Assembly (NCBI GenBank): GCA_902803365.1
Contig: CADCPU010000217.1
Span: 1-6,138, forward strand
Source: Oscillospiraceae bacterium
GTDB taxonomy: Bacteria; Bacillota_A; Clostridia; Saccharofermentanales; Saccharofermentanaceae
DNA length: 6,138 nt
Direction of reading: 5' to 3'
How positions within the stretch are numbered: the stretch's first letter is position 1; the number at the start of each line of letters is the position of its first letter. Position numbers and translations under genes: made by a program. This document shows, piece after piece, positions 6,047-6,138 of this stretch. Under the pieces are notes generated by a model. The model made no database searches and was not told the origin of the DNA. It was given only the letters and a program-made list of their open reading frames with translations.

Positions 6047-6109
6047 GCAGCACAAACAGGCAGATAATAATCTGCAACTGATTTTATTTAGTTGTCTGCT
6101 GTGCTATGC
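6047..6109 (+). other. Structured element with two competing folds
   Basis: AGCACA (6049-6054) pairs with TGTGCT (6100-6105) and encloses two hairpins: GCAGAT/ATCTGC with loop AATA (6060-6075), and AACTGA/TTAGTT with loop TTTTAT (6076-6093, one G-U pair). The outer GC at 6047-6048 can pair with GC at 6108-6109 across a two-base bulge. Together these give a three-way-junction shape. In competition, GCAGA (6060-6064) can instead pair with the second TCTGC at 6095-6099, extended by ACA (6056-6058) with TGT (6100-6102). This could be the 5' leader of the next gene, a small RNA, or a decayed palindromic repeat. It matches no RNA family I recognise. Confidence 0.4.
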
Positions 6110-6138
6110 TACGCGGTAGAAGAATCTTTGCAATACTT

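Larger units (their letters stand above)
5905..6138. other. Non-coding region downstream of sepF
   Basis: I see no credible gene in these 234 bp to the window edge. A T6 run at 5912-5917 follows sepF, but no strong stem stands directly before it: CGGAA/TTCCG at 5880-5896 is too far upstream. A 38-codon frame (5965-6081) lacks an SD and runs through the terminator stem. The region contains the terminator and the structured element described separately. TGCTATGCT at 6102-6110 resembles an extended -10 and could start a transcript leaving the window. Confidence 0.6.

Noticed and set aside
5965..6081. 38-codon frame starting ATG after sepF
   Set aside because: It has no SD, runs through the 16-bp terminator stem and into the structured element, and resembles no known peptide.
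6109..6138. Part of a tRNA near the window end (CTACGCGGTAG)
   Set aside because: Only a 4-bp stem is present, with no T-loop or acceptor pattern in the sequence available.

Overview
The window looks like chromosomal DNA from a low-to-moderate GC Gram-positive anaerobe, most likely class Clostridia (Lachnospiraceae or Oscillospiraceae type). The evidence is the gene set (SepF next to a YggS/YlmE protein, a PF06838 PLP enzyme, a tandem-ACT protein of the clostridial type, an HlyD-like membrane protein), strong AGGAGG-type ribosome binding sites and extended -10 promoters. The genus cannot be fixed from the window. All genes lie on the + strand. I see no mobile element, CRISPR array, tRNA or rRNA.

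Layout. Positions 1-1311 hold the 3' part of an MBOAT O-acyltransferase (AlgI/DltB-like) whose start lies upstream of the window. A 66-bp gap carries an extended -10 promoter (1340-1348) and an inverted repeat whose right arm overlaps the next ribosome binding site. A tight four-gene run follows: a tandem ACT-domain protein (1378-1809), a PF06838 'aluminium resistance / methionine gamma-lyase family' PLP enzyme (1809-3083, sharing one base with the ACT gene), an HlyD-like single-pass membrane protein (3086-4507), and the YggS/YlmE PLP-homeostasis protein (4513-5247). A 162-bp AT-rich leader with two hairpins (5246-5267 and 5369-5386) separates this run from sepF (5410-5904). The last 234 bp (5905-6138) appear non-coding. 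They hold a 16-bp stem with a GCAA loop (6001-6036), probably a terminator, and a second element (6047-6109) that can fold in two competing ways.

How the genes may work together. YggS and SepF belong to the ylm cell-division neighbourhood of Gram-positive bacteria: SepF anchors FtsZ to the membrane, and YggS buffers pyridoxal phosphate. The HlyD-like protein probably acts in the cell envelope. The ACT protein and the PLP enzyme appear translationally coupled, which suggests a pair serving amino-acid or sulfur metabolism; this is inference. The MBOAT gene probably belongs to a separate upstream cell-surface acylation locus.

The genes are mostly recognisable families. The less explained material is the regulatory DNA: the sepF leader, the invertible structure downstream of sepF, and the ribosome-binding-site-masking repeat before the ACT gene. 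I found no clear evidence of a wholly new multigene system.
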